A stretch of 31,492 bases of DNA from a virus, in IMG/VR virus record IMGVR_UViG_3300046642_000040, positions 1-31,492 of that record. One strand, given 5' to 3'. Numbering within the stretch: the first letter of the stretch is position 1; the number at the start of each line of letters is the position of its first letter. Of this stretch, positions 24,942 through 31,387 are shown piece by piece. The notes beneath the pieces were generated by a model, which did not search any database, was not told the origin of the DNA, and saw only the letters and a list, made by a program, of their open reading frames with translations. The translations under genes were made by a program, and so were the position numbers.

Positions 24942-26495
24942 TTACTCTTCTGCGTCGTCGTCCATGGACTTCGACTTCTTCTGGTTGCGTTTCGCTACGT
25001 ACAACTCTTCGCCAACGCCGGAAGCCAACTGGCGGAAGCACCACGAACGCAGATTCATAGGCTTGTAACCCATGCGGTTCGAATGCTCGGTCATCTTGGC
25101 CTTGTCGCCGAGGACCCATTCCTTGAGTTGCGCCCAGCTGATGACCTTCTTACCAGCGCCCAGACCCTTGAGGTCGATATACATATTTTTCCGATTCTTG
25201 CCGGTGAGCTGGCCCGTCTGGCGGAGATAGTACACCGTGTCGAAGAACGGGTCGAAACCGCGAGCTTCACCACTGCCGTCTTCTTCCCACAAGCGAACGA
25301 AGCCCATACGACCCGGCGTCCACAGCTTGTTCTTGATAGCCTTGAACCGGACGTAGCGATAACGGTCGGTGCCCTCTACTTCTACCGACGGCTCGTGCTC
25401 GCGACGATCTTCCGCGTCGAACTTCGGATTGAACGGCAGGTTCGAGGCCAACGGCGTCCATTGGATACGCACGTCACTGTTGAAGCGCAGTGCCTGTCCA
25501 CCCGGTTCTGCTTCCTTCGGACCGTACATCGCCATCGGACCAGCACGCAGCTGATTGATACCAATGACCGCGACCATCTTTGATGCCAGACGACCCTTCA
25601 CGCGCGGCAGATGCTTCGAGAACATACGCGCTTGCAACGCCAGCGAGTTGTCGCCGTCTTCCTTGTCGTTCGACGTCGGGTTCATTGCCGGATACGAGTC
25701 GACCAAGATCAGAGCTTGCAGTGCTCCATCGGGTGCCGGGATCCAGATGCCCTTGCCGTACTTCTTGGACATCGTCTTGTCGGAATGGCTATCGAGCTTC
25801 GCCTTGTTTTCCTTCGTCTCGTCGAACACGAGCCACCACTTACCCGCGATGAACTTCTTGTCCGGCAGCTTCTGCAGCATGTCGTGCAACCAGTCGAAGA
25901 ACTTCTCGCCGATGGTTTCCGCACGATAACGCACACGCGGAGCCACCGTCCACTTGCCGGTTTGCGCGTCCTTCTTGCCGAACACTTCCTTGATCGAGAT
26001 CTTCGCGCCGCAGGTACGCAGAATGTTGGCGACGTAGGGCTTGGAGTTCTTGGTCGAACCTTCGTAGTCCGCCAGCCCGATGATCGGGATGTTGGCGTTG
26101 ATACCAGCGGCCATGATGTGCAGCGCGCCAGTAGTCTTACACGACTGTTCCGGGCCGAAGTGGGTGTACCATGCCGGGCGGATACCACCACCCTCGACGA
26201 GGTCCAGCGCCAGAATGCCGGTGGACATCGGCGGTACGTCTTCGAGCAAGTCGCTATCGAAGTCTTGACGGCGGCTGACGTCGTCGAGCGTATCCGAGTA
26301 CAGACCAGCGACGTCGAAGGTTACTTCACCCTTCGCACCCTTCTTGCCACGAGGTGCCTTACCTACGACCGCTTCGATTGCTTCTTCGACTTCGTCTTGC
26401 TTGGCGCGGCGTGCTGGAGCTCGCTTGACTGCTGGCGCCTTCTTGGCTGCGACCTTACGGGCCGGAGCCTTAGCTACTGGCTTCTTTGTTGCCAT
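24942..26495 (-). CDS. uvsX: UvsX/RecA-like recombinase with Lys/Ala-rich N-terminal tail
   Basis: 517 residues from the ATG at 26495 (AGGAACAGAACTC before it). Residues 1-56 are a Lys/Ala/Pro/Arg tail. Residues 85-330 are the RecA core: STGILALDLVEGGGIRPAWY, Walker A FGPEQSCKTTGALHI (114-122), ALILVDSYPAM as Walker B, and the DNA-binding loop region INQLRAGPMAMYGPKEAEPG followed by GQALRF. Cys119 replaces the Gly before the catalytic Lys; T4 UvsX also departs here (Phe, as I recall). The C-terminal 170 residues include an insertion with an ADDED charged stretch and a terminal Lys/Asp tail. It would catalyse strand exchange for recombination-dependent replication, working with the ssDNA-binding protein encoded upstream. 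Longer than RecA (about 350) and UvsX (391). Confidence 0.85.
   Translation of the reverse strand: MATKKPVAKAPARKVAAKKAPAVKRAPARRAKQDEVEEAIEAVVGKAPRGKKGAKGEVTFDVAGLYSDTLDDVSRRQDFDSDLLEDVPPMSTGILALDLVEGGGIRPAWYTHFGPEQSCKTTGALHIMAAGINANIPIIGLADYEGSTKNSKPYVANILRTCGAKISIKEVFGKKDAQTGKWTVAPRVRYRAETIGEKFFDWLHDMLQKLPDKKFIAGKWWLVFDETKENKAKLDSHSDKTMSKKYGKGIWIPAPDGALQALILVDSYPAMNPTSNDKEDGDNSLALQARMFSKHLPRVKGRLASKMVAVIGINQLRAGPMAMYGPKEAEPGGQALRFNSDVRIQWTPLASNLPFNPKFDAEDRREHEPSVEVEGTDRYRYVRFKAIKNKLWTPGRMGFVRLWEEDGSGEARGFDPFFDTVYYLRQTGQLTGKNRKNMYIDLKGLGAGKKVISWAQLKEWVLGDKAKMTEHSNRMGYKPMNLRSWCFRQLASGVGEELYVAKRNQKKSKSMDDDAEE
26443..26490 (-). repeat. Lys/Ala-rich module copy in the recombinase gene
   Basis: This stretch and 26729-26774 in the ssDNA-binding gene agree at most positions in DNA, and encode KKPVAKAPARKVAAK here against KKPVAKAPAKKTAAK there. 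The nine-residue KKPVAKAPA is identical. The similarity extends over about 46 bases, more than composition bias alone would suggest. Confidence 0.6.
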
Positions 26496-26523
26496 GAGTT
26501 CTGTTCCTGGGAAGGGCAAATGA

Positions 26524-26561
26524 AAAGACCCGCCGCGAACGGTCATCTGTTCGGCGGCGGG
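26524..26561 (-). terminator. Intrinsic terminator between ssDNA-binding protein and recombinase genes
   Basis: On the minus strand CCCGCCG (26561-26555), one bulged C, CGAAC, an eight-base loop and GTTCG plus CGGCGGG form a 12-bp GC-rich stem followed by TCTTTT. It stands 29 bases before the recombinase ATG, leaving no evident room for a separate promoter after it. It therefore probably acts as a partial stop that lowers recombinase output relative to the ssDNA-binding protein. Confidence 0.72.
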
Positions 26562-26607
26562 CCCGAGGCTTCACGATGAGTTACGTGAGCTATTTACTAC
26601 TGACGCT

Positions 26608-28146
26608 TTAGCGACGTGCCTTCTTCACCGGAGCCTTCTTACGTGCGGGCGGCTCGTCGTCCTCGTCTTCATCTTCGTCGTCGAAGTCATCGTCATCTTC
26701 ATCTTCTTCCTCGACGACCTTCTTGCTTTTGGCTGCCGTCTTCTTGGCGGGAGCCTTGGCTACCGGCTTCTTGGCACCCTTCTTGGGCGGCGGGGCTTCG
26801 TCTTCATCTTCGTCGTCGAAGTCATCTTCATCTTCGTCATCCGAATCTTCGTCCTCGTCCTCGTCTTCCTCGACGGCGGCCTTCTTGCCCTTGGCTACAG
26901 GCTTCTTCGCCGGGGCTTTCTTGGCACCCTTCTTCGGAGCCGGCTCGTCGTCTTCGTCTTCGTCTTCGTCCTCGTCGTCGAGATCGTCGTCTTCGTCTTC
27001 CGAGTCTTGATCATCCTCGTCGTCCGAATCTTCGTCCTCGTCTTCATCATCGCCGAAGTCGTCCTCGTCTTCTTCGTCTTCCTCGACCTTCTTGCCCTTC
27101 TTGGCCGGTGCAGCCTTACCCTTCTTGGGCGGCGGTGCATCGTCCTCGTCTTCATCTTCGTCGTCGAAGTCATCGGACTCTTCGTCCTCGTCTTCTTCGT
27201 CTTCCTCAGCAGCCTTCTTGCCCTTGCCCTTTGCCGGAGCAGCCTTCTTGGCGGGAGCCGGTTTGCCCTTGCCCTTCTTCGGCGCCGGTTCGTCGTCCTC
27301 GTCCTCGTCTTCCTCGTCGAGGTCTTCGTCCTCTTCGTAGTCGTCTTCAGCAGCCTTCTTGCCCTTCGACTTCACCTTGATGCCCATGCGCTTTGCCCAC
27401 GATTCGTAGTCACGCTTGGTTTCTTCTTCCGTCGATTCAGCAGCCAGATCCGACAGGTCCCACGTGAGGAATGCCAGTTCTTCTTCGGTCAGCGGCGAAC
27501 GCTCGCCGATCTGCACGGAGTACTGCTCAGCCGGTGCCTTCGTGCTGTCGAACATGATACGCACGTCGCAACCGAACTTATCGTGGCTGACTGCGTAGGC
27601 CGTCGTGCTGCCAGTCTTCTTCGACGTTACCGTGTTGAGGGGCTTCAGTTCAGCCAGCTTGCGGATAGCGCCGCCCGGCAGTGCCAGAGCAACCCACGGT
27701 GTCCACGTTTCCGAGTCCTTGTCCTTGTGGCCCGACTTGCGTTCGGCAGCCGTCGGCTTCGGCAGACGCGACGGTTGCTGCTTCTGGGCAGCACGCGACA
27801 GAGCGTTGCAGTAGAACTTCTTTGCCACCTGAACCGTCTTCTTGTCGTTCTCGCGGATGTCTTCCTCTTCCTGCACGATTGCATACCACGGATCGTACTT
27901 CGTGGTGTCGAACTGCTGCGTGTCCGGATCGTACGACGGGAAAGAGACCGGGAACTTCGTGGGCTTGCCGTCCTTCGTCTTCGTCTTGACCCAACCCGTT
28001 GCGTAGCTGAACGTCGGTCCGAAGAAGCGGAACGTCACCCACTTCTTTTCCGGGAACTTGAACAGGTTGATCTTGTCGGTGATCTTCGGTTTGTCCGAAC
28101 GGTTGCCAGTGCGGACGTTATCGAAATCTGTACCCTTTTGAGCCAT
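26608..28146 (-). CDS. ssDNA-binding protein (gp32-like role) with alternating acidic/basic tail
   Basis: 512 residues with a strong AGGAGTAACACC ribosome-binding site. Residues 20-235 are the folded part, beta-rich with aromatics suited to DNA contact (KKWVTFRFFGPTFSYATGWV, KFYCNALSRAA, TWTPWVALALPGGAIRKLAE). No zinc site like that in T4 gp32 is seen. Residues 258-512, half the protein, alternate five strongly acidic blocks (runs of Asp/Glu) with five basic Lys/Ala/Pro/Gly blocks, ending basic. T4 gp32 and SSB end in one short acidic tail used to recruit partners, so this is a great exaggeration. Position before the recombinase supports an ssDNA-binding role. The family name is inferred from fold character and context. 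Confidence 0.6.
   Translation of the reverse strand: MAQKGTDFDNVRTGNRSDKPKITDKINLFKFPEKKWVTFRFFGPTFSYATGWVKTKTKDGKPTKFPVSFPSYDPDTQQFDTTKYDPWYAIVQEEEDIRENDKKTVQVAKKFYCNALSRAAQKQQPSRLPKPTAAERKSGHKDKDSETWTPWVALALPGGAIRKLAELKPLNTVTSKKTGSTTAYAVSHDKFGCDVRIMFDSTKAPAEQYSVQIGERSPLTEEELAFLTWDLSDLAAESTEEETKRDYESWAKRMGIKVKSKGKKAAEDDYEEDEDLDEEDEDEDDEPAPKKGKGKPAPAKKAAPAKGKGKKAAEEDEEDEDEESDDFDDEDEDEDDAPPPKKGKAAPAKKGKKVEEDEEDEDDFGDDEDEDEDSDDEDDQDSEDEDDDLDDEDEDEDEDDEPAPKKGAKKAPAKKPVAKGKKAAVEEDEDEDEDSDDEDEDDFDDEDEDEAPPPKKGAKKPVAKAPAKKTAAKSKKVVEEEDEDDDDFDDEDEDEDDEPPARKKAPVKKARR
26611..27375 (-). repeat. Imperfect tandem repeats encoding the acidic/basic tail
   Basis: The DNA consists of imperfect repeats of about 100-180 bases, each made of a TCGTCTTC-type run (plus strand) coding Asp/Glu followed by a CTTCTTGGC-type run coding Lys/Ala. 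Five such units are recognisable. The repeats probably expand and contract by recombination or slippage, so length may vary between relatives. The antisense reading frames over this region are artefacts of its composition. Confidence 0.75.
26729..26774 (-). repeat. Lys/Ala-rich module copy in the ssDNA-binding gene
   Basis: Partner of the stretch at 26443-26490. It encodes the basic block GAKKPVAKAPAKKTAAK, the second last basic block of the ssDNA-binding tail. A duplication between the neighbouring genes is the simplest explanation. Confidence 0.6.
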
Positions 28147-28153
28147 GCTGGTG

Positions 28154-28546
28154 TTACTCCTGTGTGGGATGAGTTGGTCTCGACGCGCGCCCTTGTGATT
28201 GGTTCATCTGGGCGAGCGACATGGTAAGTGCCTTCTGAATACTATTTACTGTGTGCCGCAGAGTTGCATCGTCGAGCGGCGCAGCGCTATTCAGGGCAAC
28301 CAGAGTGGTTTGTAGCAATGCCTGTTGATGCACAGCCAGCTGATTGGCACGCGATTCCAAGTGAGCGGCGACGAGCGTAGCAAACTTCTCAATGCCGTCA
28401 GCGTCCATCTTCTCGCGCATCATCAACGATACCGCTTGTTCTGCCTGTTGAGTGCGCTGCGAATACTCAGCAAGCAATCCCTTGTGGGCCTGAAGGGATA
28501 GTTCGAGACTGGCCTCCCGATTGGCGTTACGGCTAACGTGCGTCAT
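28154..28546 (-). CDS. Unidentified helical protein
   Basis: 130 residues, almost wholly helical and rich in Ala, Gln, Leu, with Met-Asp spacing (LLAEYSQRTQQAEQAVSLMM, ANQLAVHQQALLQTTLVALN). Its start overlaps the sigma-like gene's stop as TAATG, so it is translationally coupled to it. GGAAATTTA before the ATG is a weak ribosome-binding site. It ends with a Ser/Pro/Thr/Arg-rich tail. It may be a partner of the sigma-like or ssDNA-binding protein, but no motif supports this. Confidence 0.6.
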   Translation of the reverse strand: MTHVSRNANREASLELSLQAHKGLLAEYSQRTQQAEQAVSLMMREKMDADGIEKFATLVAAHLESRANQLAVHQQALLQTTLVALNSAAPLDDATLRHTVNSIQKALTMSLAQMNQSQGRASRPTHPTQE

Positions 28547-29517
28547 TAAATTTCCAATGCGAACGAGCGCAGTAAGTCACGGTTCTTGCGGCTCACATGC
28601 TCGGGGATTCCGAGACTGGCTCGGATATATCCGTGCGTGTCCGCCTGTTTGGCTACGAAGGCGATGTGTTCTTCGAGCTCACCACTGGTATCCGGCATTG
28701 TGAAGCCGAGGATATCAGAAGCCGCGTCGCCGTGCGCATCGGTCAGACTCTCGACAGACTGGTCCGATTGTCCACGCGCCATGTTGGCTACTTCAGAGCG
28801 CGCACTCTTGAACCAGTTCTGTATGAATGTGGTAAGAACACCTTGCCGCGCGTCACACCGATCAATCGCCCGCGACACCACGATCATGTACGTCTGAGCG
28901 ACGTCGTCCAATGGAACGTAGTGGTTGAAGTCCTTGTAGGTAGCTTGCGCTTGCATGATCGCCATCCGGGTGTACTTCTGGACAATCATCTCCTTGAACT
29001 CGCGAGCCTTGTCATACCAGTAACGCACCTGCTGGATTGCGCTATACAGACTACCACCCGGACGCAGTCCCATCTCGCGCTCGACCTGATGCATCCGTGA
29101 GTTGCGCACCACGTTGTCCACACGGGCAAACGGTGAATGCAACCACTCGTAGTGACGCAACTTCTTCAGGAACATCGACAGGAAGCCGAACAGCAAGCCT
29201 CGGTTGATGTACATGGACTTGGCGTGCTCGTGCGCCTTGGTTATGTCCGGGGCGGTGATTACATTGAACAAGTGGATAGCCAGTTTGGCCCGGTCATCCG
29301 ACGTGAACTTGGTACTAGCCTTCAGCGACTGGTGCGCCGTGATCTTCGCCAGATAGTTGTTGAACAGCGACGGGCACTCCGCGTGAATCGGTTCGAGGGC
29401 TTTCCAGAGAAACAGGTCGAGCGTCTGCAGATACTGGAGGCTCGTCAGATTGCCCGTGATACTTTCGGTGATACCCTTCAGCGAGTCGAAGGCGCGGCTG
29501 TGCTCGTAGCTTTTCAT
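28546..29517 (-). CDS. Sigma-70 region 2-like protein, possible late sigma factor (gp55-like)
   Basis: 323 residues. Residues 173-247 match region 2 of sigma factors: EFKEMIVQKYTRMAIMQAQA, then VPLDDVAQTYMIVVSRAIDR, then CDARQGVLTTFIQNWFKSAR. The order of core-binding helix, 'LDD..Q...+...A+D++D...G-F.Ty...W.+-A' is the signature. The C-terminal 40 residues (AKQADTHGYIRASLGIP) could be a reduced region 4. An N-terminal domain of 165 residues, helical, has no sigma counterpart; T4 gp55 has 185 residues in all. If right, it would recruit host RNA polymerase to phage late promoters. The window shows no T4-type TATAAATA boxes at gene starts. Confidence 0.55.
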   Translation of the reverse strand: MKSYEHSRAFDSLKGITESITGNLTSLQYLQTLDLFLWKALEPIHAECPSLFNNYLAKITAHQSLKASTKFTSDDRAKLAIHLFNVITAPDITKAHEHAKSMYINRGLLFGFLSMFLKKLRHYEWLHSPFARVDNVVRNSRMHQVEREMGLRPGGSLYSAIQQVRYWYDKAREFKEMIVQKYTRMAIMQAQATYKDFNHYVPLDDVAQTYMIVVSRAIDRCDARQGVLTTFIQNWFKSARSEVANMARGQSDQSVESLTDAHGDAASDILGFTMPDTSGELEEHIAFVAKQADTHGYIRASLGIPEHVSRKNRDLLRSFALEI

Positions 29518-29519
29518 GA

Positions 29520-29972
29520 TTACTTCTTACGTTGAGATACCGGCGAGGGTTTCTGAGGCGGCGGGAGTTTGGACTCGATCTTGTTGAAGAGGGATACGAC
29601 ATGCTTGCACATCCCTGTGCGAAGCTCGGGATTGGTTTGGATCGGATACTCGCCGTTGGAGTACTCGATATCAGCGGCACCCTTCTCGTGTAAGGCCGTT
29701 TCCCAACGGTACGTGAAGTCGGCGCAACTGCAAGACAGCTTGACGTGCAGTTGCTTGTCCAAGAACACAATCACAGTCACGTACTTCTGTGGGTCTGGGT
29801 TCTTGACCGGACGGCCCTCGTTGTTGATGACGTGAGTGCTGTAGCTGGCACTCGCCACGTATCCTCGACCTTTAGAGTCGAAGCCCTTCTTCATATCGGT
29901 GATCCGCACGTACTTCGCACCCTCGTGGCGGAGGCGAGTGGTACGGCGGATGATTTGCGGCAATGTCAGCAT
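29520..29972 (-). CDS. SWIM zinc-finger protein
   Basis: 150 residues. The SWIM pattern C-x-C...C-x-H is present as LSCSCADF (Cys81, Cys83) and TGMCKHVVSLFNKI (Cys122, His124), with a strand before it (VTVIVFLDKQLHVKLS) and the usual helix after. The 38-residue spacing is longer than usual for SWIM. SWIM modules bind DNA or partner proteins, and occur in SWI2/SNF2, MuDR transposase and Sws1/Shu2-type recombination factors. It follows the 42-residue membrane gene and its start lies behind GAGGATCC. It ends 2 bases before the sigma-like gene. Proline-rich C-terminus. Confidence 0.7.
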   Translation of the reverse strand: MLTLPQIIRRTTRLRHEGAKYVRITDMKKGFDSKGRGYVASASYSTHVINNEGRPVKNPDPQKYVTVIVFLDKQLHVKLSCSCADFTYRWETALHEKGAADIEYSNGEYPIQTNPELRTGMCKHVVSLFNKIESKLPPPQKPSPVSQRKK

Positions 29973-29980
29973 GATGGATC

Positions 29981-29994
29981 CTCGGTGAGCCGAG
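29981..29994 (-). promoter_or_regulatory. Small hairpin overlapping the ribosome-binding site of the SWIM gene
   Basis: On the minus strand CTCGG-CTCA-CCGAG forms a 5-bp stem; the GAG at its end is the first half of the GAGGA ribosome-binding site that serves the ATG at 29972. Translation of the SWIM gene may therefore depend on ribosomes arriving from the small membrane gene upstream. Confidence 0.35.
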
Positions 29995-30002
29995 TAATCA
30001 AA

Positions 30003-30131
30003 TTACGTGAAGCTGATGTGCAGGTGTTGGAACAGGTGGATTAGCCAGCCGAACTCCGTGTAGACGCCGATCACCAGCAGAGTTGCCACCCATAATAACA
30101 GTAGGCCAATCCAGAATTCACTCTTGTTCAT
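30003..30131 (-). CDS. Small single-span membrane protein (42 residues)
   Basis: A frame of 42 codons whose ATG overlaps the stop of the GntR-type gene as ATGA. The product has a short polar start (MNKSEF), then a hydrophobic span WIGLLLLWVATLLVIGV, then YTEFGWLIHLFQHLHISFT. One transmembrane helix is clear; the tail is His/Phe-rich. Translational coupling and the absence of other frames in the gap make it likely to be real. Phages encode many such peptides at the host membrane (superinfection, lysis timing, defence evasion), so no function is proposed. Confidence 0.6.
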   Translation of the reverse strand: MNKSEFWIGLLLLWVATLLVIGVYTEFGWLIHLFQHLHISFT

Positions 30132-30403
30132 GGGTATGCAACTCCGGCACGCTCTTGCCATGCAATCACTTCGGGATTGCGCGTCTTCCAGCGGCCAGCC
30201 GGATTTACCTTAGTGCCAGCGCGCGGACGCATGGTTATCACGTTCAGCAGCGTGAGTCGGCTGAGCGCTTCACGCAGAACGGTACGGCTCACCCCCAACT
30301 GCACAGCCAGATCCAGCTGATCCGGAAGCATACCGCCGGGGCCGACTTTGACTACGAGGTCAACCAACGATTCGAGCGTCTTATCTACTTTGCTGACTGC
30401 CAT
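30128..30403 (-). CDS. Stand-alone GntR/FadR-type winged-helix DNA-binding protein
   Basis: 91 residues behind AGAGGTGCATC. Residues 22-67 are the GntR winged helix: GGMLPDQLDLAVQLGVSRTV, then LREALSRLTLLNVITMRPRA and GTKVNP, matching 'G..LP.E..LA..LGVSR..VREAL..L...G.I..R...GT.V'. Full FadR-type regulators then carry a 150-residue ligand domain; here the chain stops after GRWKTRNPEVIAWQ, which looks like the first segment of that linker (W....DP.VL.W). So it is a regulator reduced to its DNA-binding half. It may bind its own operator or host sites. Confident for the fold; the target is unknown. Confidence 0.8.
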   Translation of the reverse strand: MAVSKVDKTLESLVDLVVKVGPGGMLPDQLDLAVQLGVSRTVLREALSRLTLLNVITMRPRAGTKVNPAGRWKTRNPEVIAWQERAGVAYP

Positions 30404-30427
30404 GATGCACCTCTTAAGATGGGTGGT

Positions 30428-30901
30428 TTAATAGTCGGCTACTGCGGTGTGATAGCAAACGATGCCGCGTGCGCGCCACATATCGACTACGCATTGACGA
30501 TCGTCGAACGCCATGAACACGTCGGCCAAGTCGAAGCCCGCTTGCTGCACGATCCACGGCTTGTAGTCTTCGTCCGACATCTTCGCAAGACCGTGGAGGC
30601 CGGGCGGACGCATCAGCAGTTGATCGTTGGTGATCTTCGGGCCAACGTACTCGTGAATCTGGTGGAGCGTCATACCCCGATACTCAGGACCGTCGCCACG
30701 GCTGGTAACGAACAGCATGTGGAACGCCGGATTGTCGTAGAAGGCGCGGTAGACGTGTGCTCCTTGTGGGATCACCGTGTCATTGACCGTTGCCTTGATG
30801 TAGGCTTCACGATCACCCTTGAAGTAGTGGGCCGTGCGATGGCTGGAGTTGATGAGGCAGCCGTCCAGATCACAGATGACCAGCTTGATTGGTGCTTGCA
30901 T
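30428..30901 (-). CDS. HAD-family polynucleotide 3'-phosphatase-like protein
   Basis: 157 residues behind GAGGTTCCCTC. The HAD motifs are VICDLDGCL (Asp11 nucleophile, Asp13), LFVTSRGD (Thr66-Ser67-Arg68), a Lys at about 114, and VFMAFDDRQCVVDMWRARGI (Asp133, Asp134). The last motif, FDDR..VVDMWR..G, is that of the phosphatase half of T4 polynucleotide kinase (PseT/Pnkp). The kinase half is absent. It would remove 3'-phosphates from nicked nucleic acid, for example to repair RNA or DNA cut by host defences. Substrate is inferred. Confidence 0.82.
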   Translation of the reverse strand: MQAPIKLVICDLDGCLINSSHRTAHYFKGDREAYIKATVNDTVIPQGAHVYRAFYDNPAFHMLFVTSRGDGPEYRGMTLHQIHEYVGPKITNDQLLMRPPGLHGLAKMSDEDYKPWIVQQAGFDLADVFMAFDDRQCVVDMWRARGIVCYHTAVADY

Positions 30902-30934
30902 GAGGGAACCTCGTTGGGTTGGTTGTGGAGATGA

Positions 30935-31387
30935 TCAGTTGGCGGCTGCGGTTTCCGGCGACGCGAGCAGCAGTGCGCGCTCAGCGATCATGCGTTGCTT
31001 GGTGCGACGCTTCTCCAACAGCAGCGCGAAGTAGAAGATCGCGTCGAGAAGCGTTTCGTCCAGCGACTCGGTGGCATTCGCATCACCTTCAACGTTGAAC
31101 ACGTCGTAGTTCAGCAGTTCGCACTGCGTCTCGAGGCGGTCGATCTTGCGCCAGATCGTGAAGAAGGCACCCGGTCCCACACGCTTGCACCACGACGCGC
31201 CGTACTCGCTGTCCTTCTTGATGCCGAGGTCGACCAGTTCGTTCATCATCTGGCGGATGTTCTCGAAGTTGGTATGCGGCAGGTCACGGTCTTGAATCAG
31301 CGAGTTGGGGAAAAAGGACACGCCGAAGTCCGGATGCAGCATCGACTGTTGTTTGGGTTGTTGGGGTTGTTTGGGTTGGTTGCTCAT
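30935..31387 (-). CDS. DUF1599 / Nmad1-like protein
   Basis: 150 residues behind AAGGAACCAAC. Residues 5-15 are a Pro/Gln/Lys low-complexity run. From residue 41 the sequence follows the DUF1599 pattern: a helix (FENIRQMMNELVDLGIKKDS), the EYGASW signature (61-66), then FTIWRKIDRLETQ and, after an acidic loop, ETLLDAIFYFALLLEKRR. Members of this all-helical group (nucleotide modification associated domain 1) appear in phages beside DNA-hypermodification genes and resemble MazG-type NTP pyrophosphatases. Actual enzymatic activity is not proven for most. Its start overlaps the previous gene as ATGA. Confidence 0.68.
   Translation of the reverse strand: MSNQPKQPQQPKQQSMLHPDFGVSFFPNSLIQDRDLPHTNFENIRQMMNELVDLGIKKDSEYGASWCKRVGPGAFFTIWRKIDRLETQCELLNYDVFNVEGDANATESLDETLLDAIFYFALLLEKRRTKQRMIAERALLLASPETAAAN

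Noticed and set aside
24910-25119. N-terminal extension of the possible small terminase to an upstream start.
   Set aside because: The extra 70 residues lie in the wrong frame of the recombinase gene and are Arg-rich nonsense; the ATG at 24909 has a good ribosome-binding site.
25611-26579. Plus-strand open frame of 322 codons opposite the recombinase.
   Set aside because: It lies antisense to a well-supported recombinase and runs through the intrinsic terminator; the composition is not protein-like.
26589-26598. AGTAAATA on the minus strand as a T4-type late promoter (TATAAATA).
   Set aside because: The same octamer occurs inside coding sequence at about 15899 and 28240, and here it stands before a terminator, so a promoter role is not supported.
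27007-28227. Plus-strand open frame of 406 codons, with other long frames on both strands at 26600-27400.
   Set aside because: They result from the repetitive GAY/GAR and AAG/GCC codons of the acidic/basic tail, which leave all frames open.
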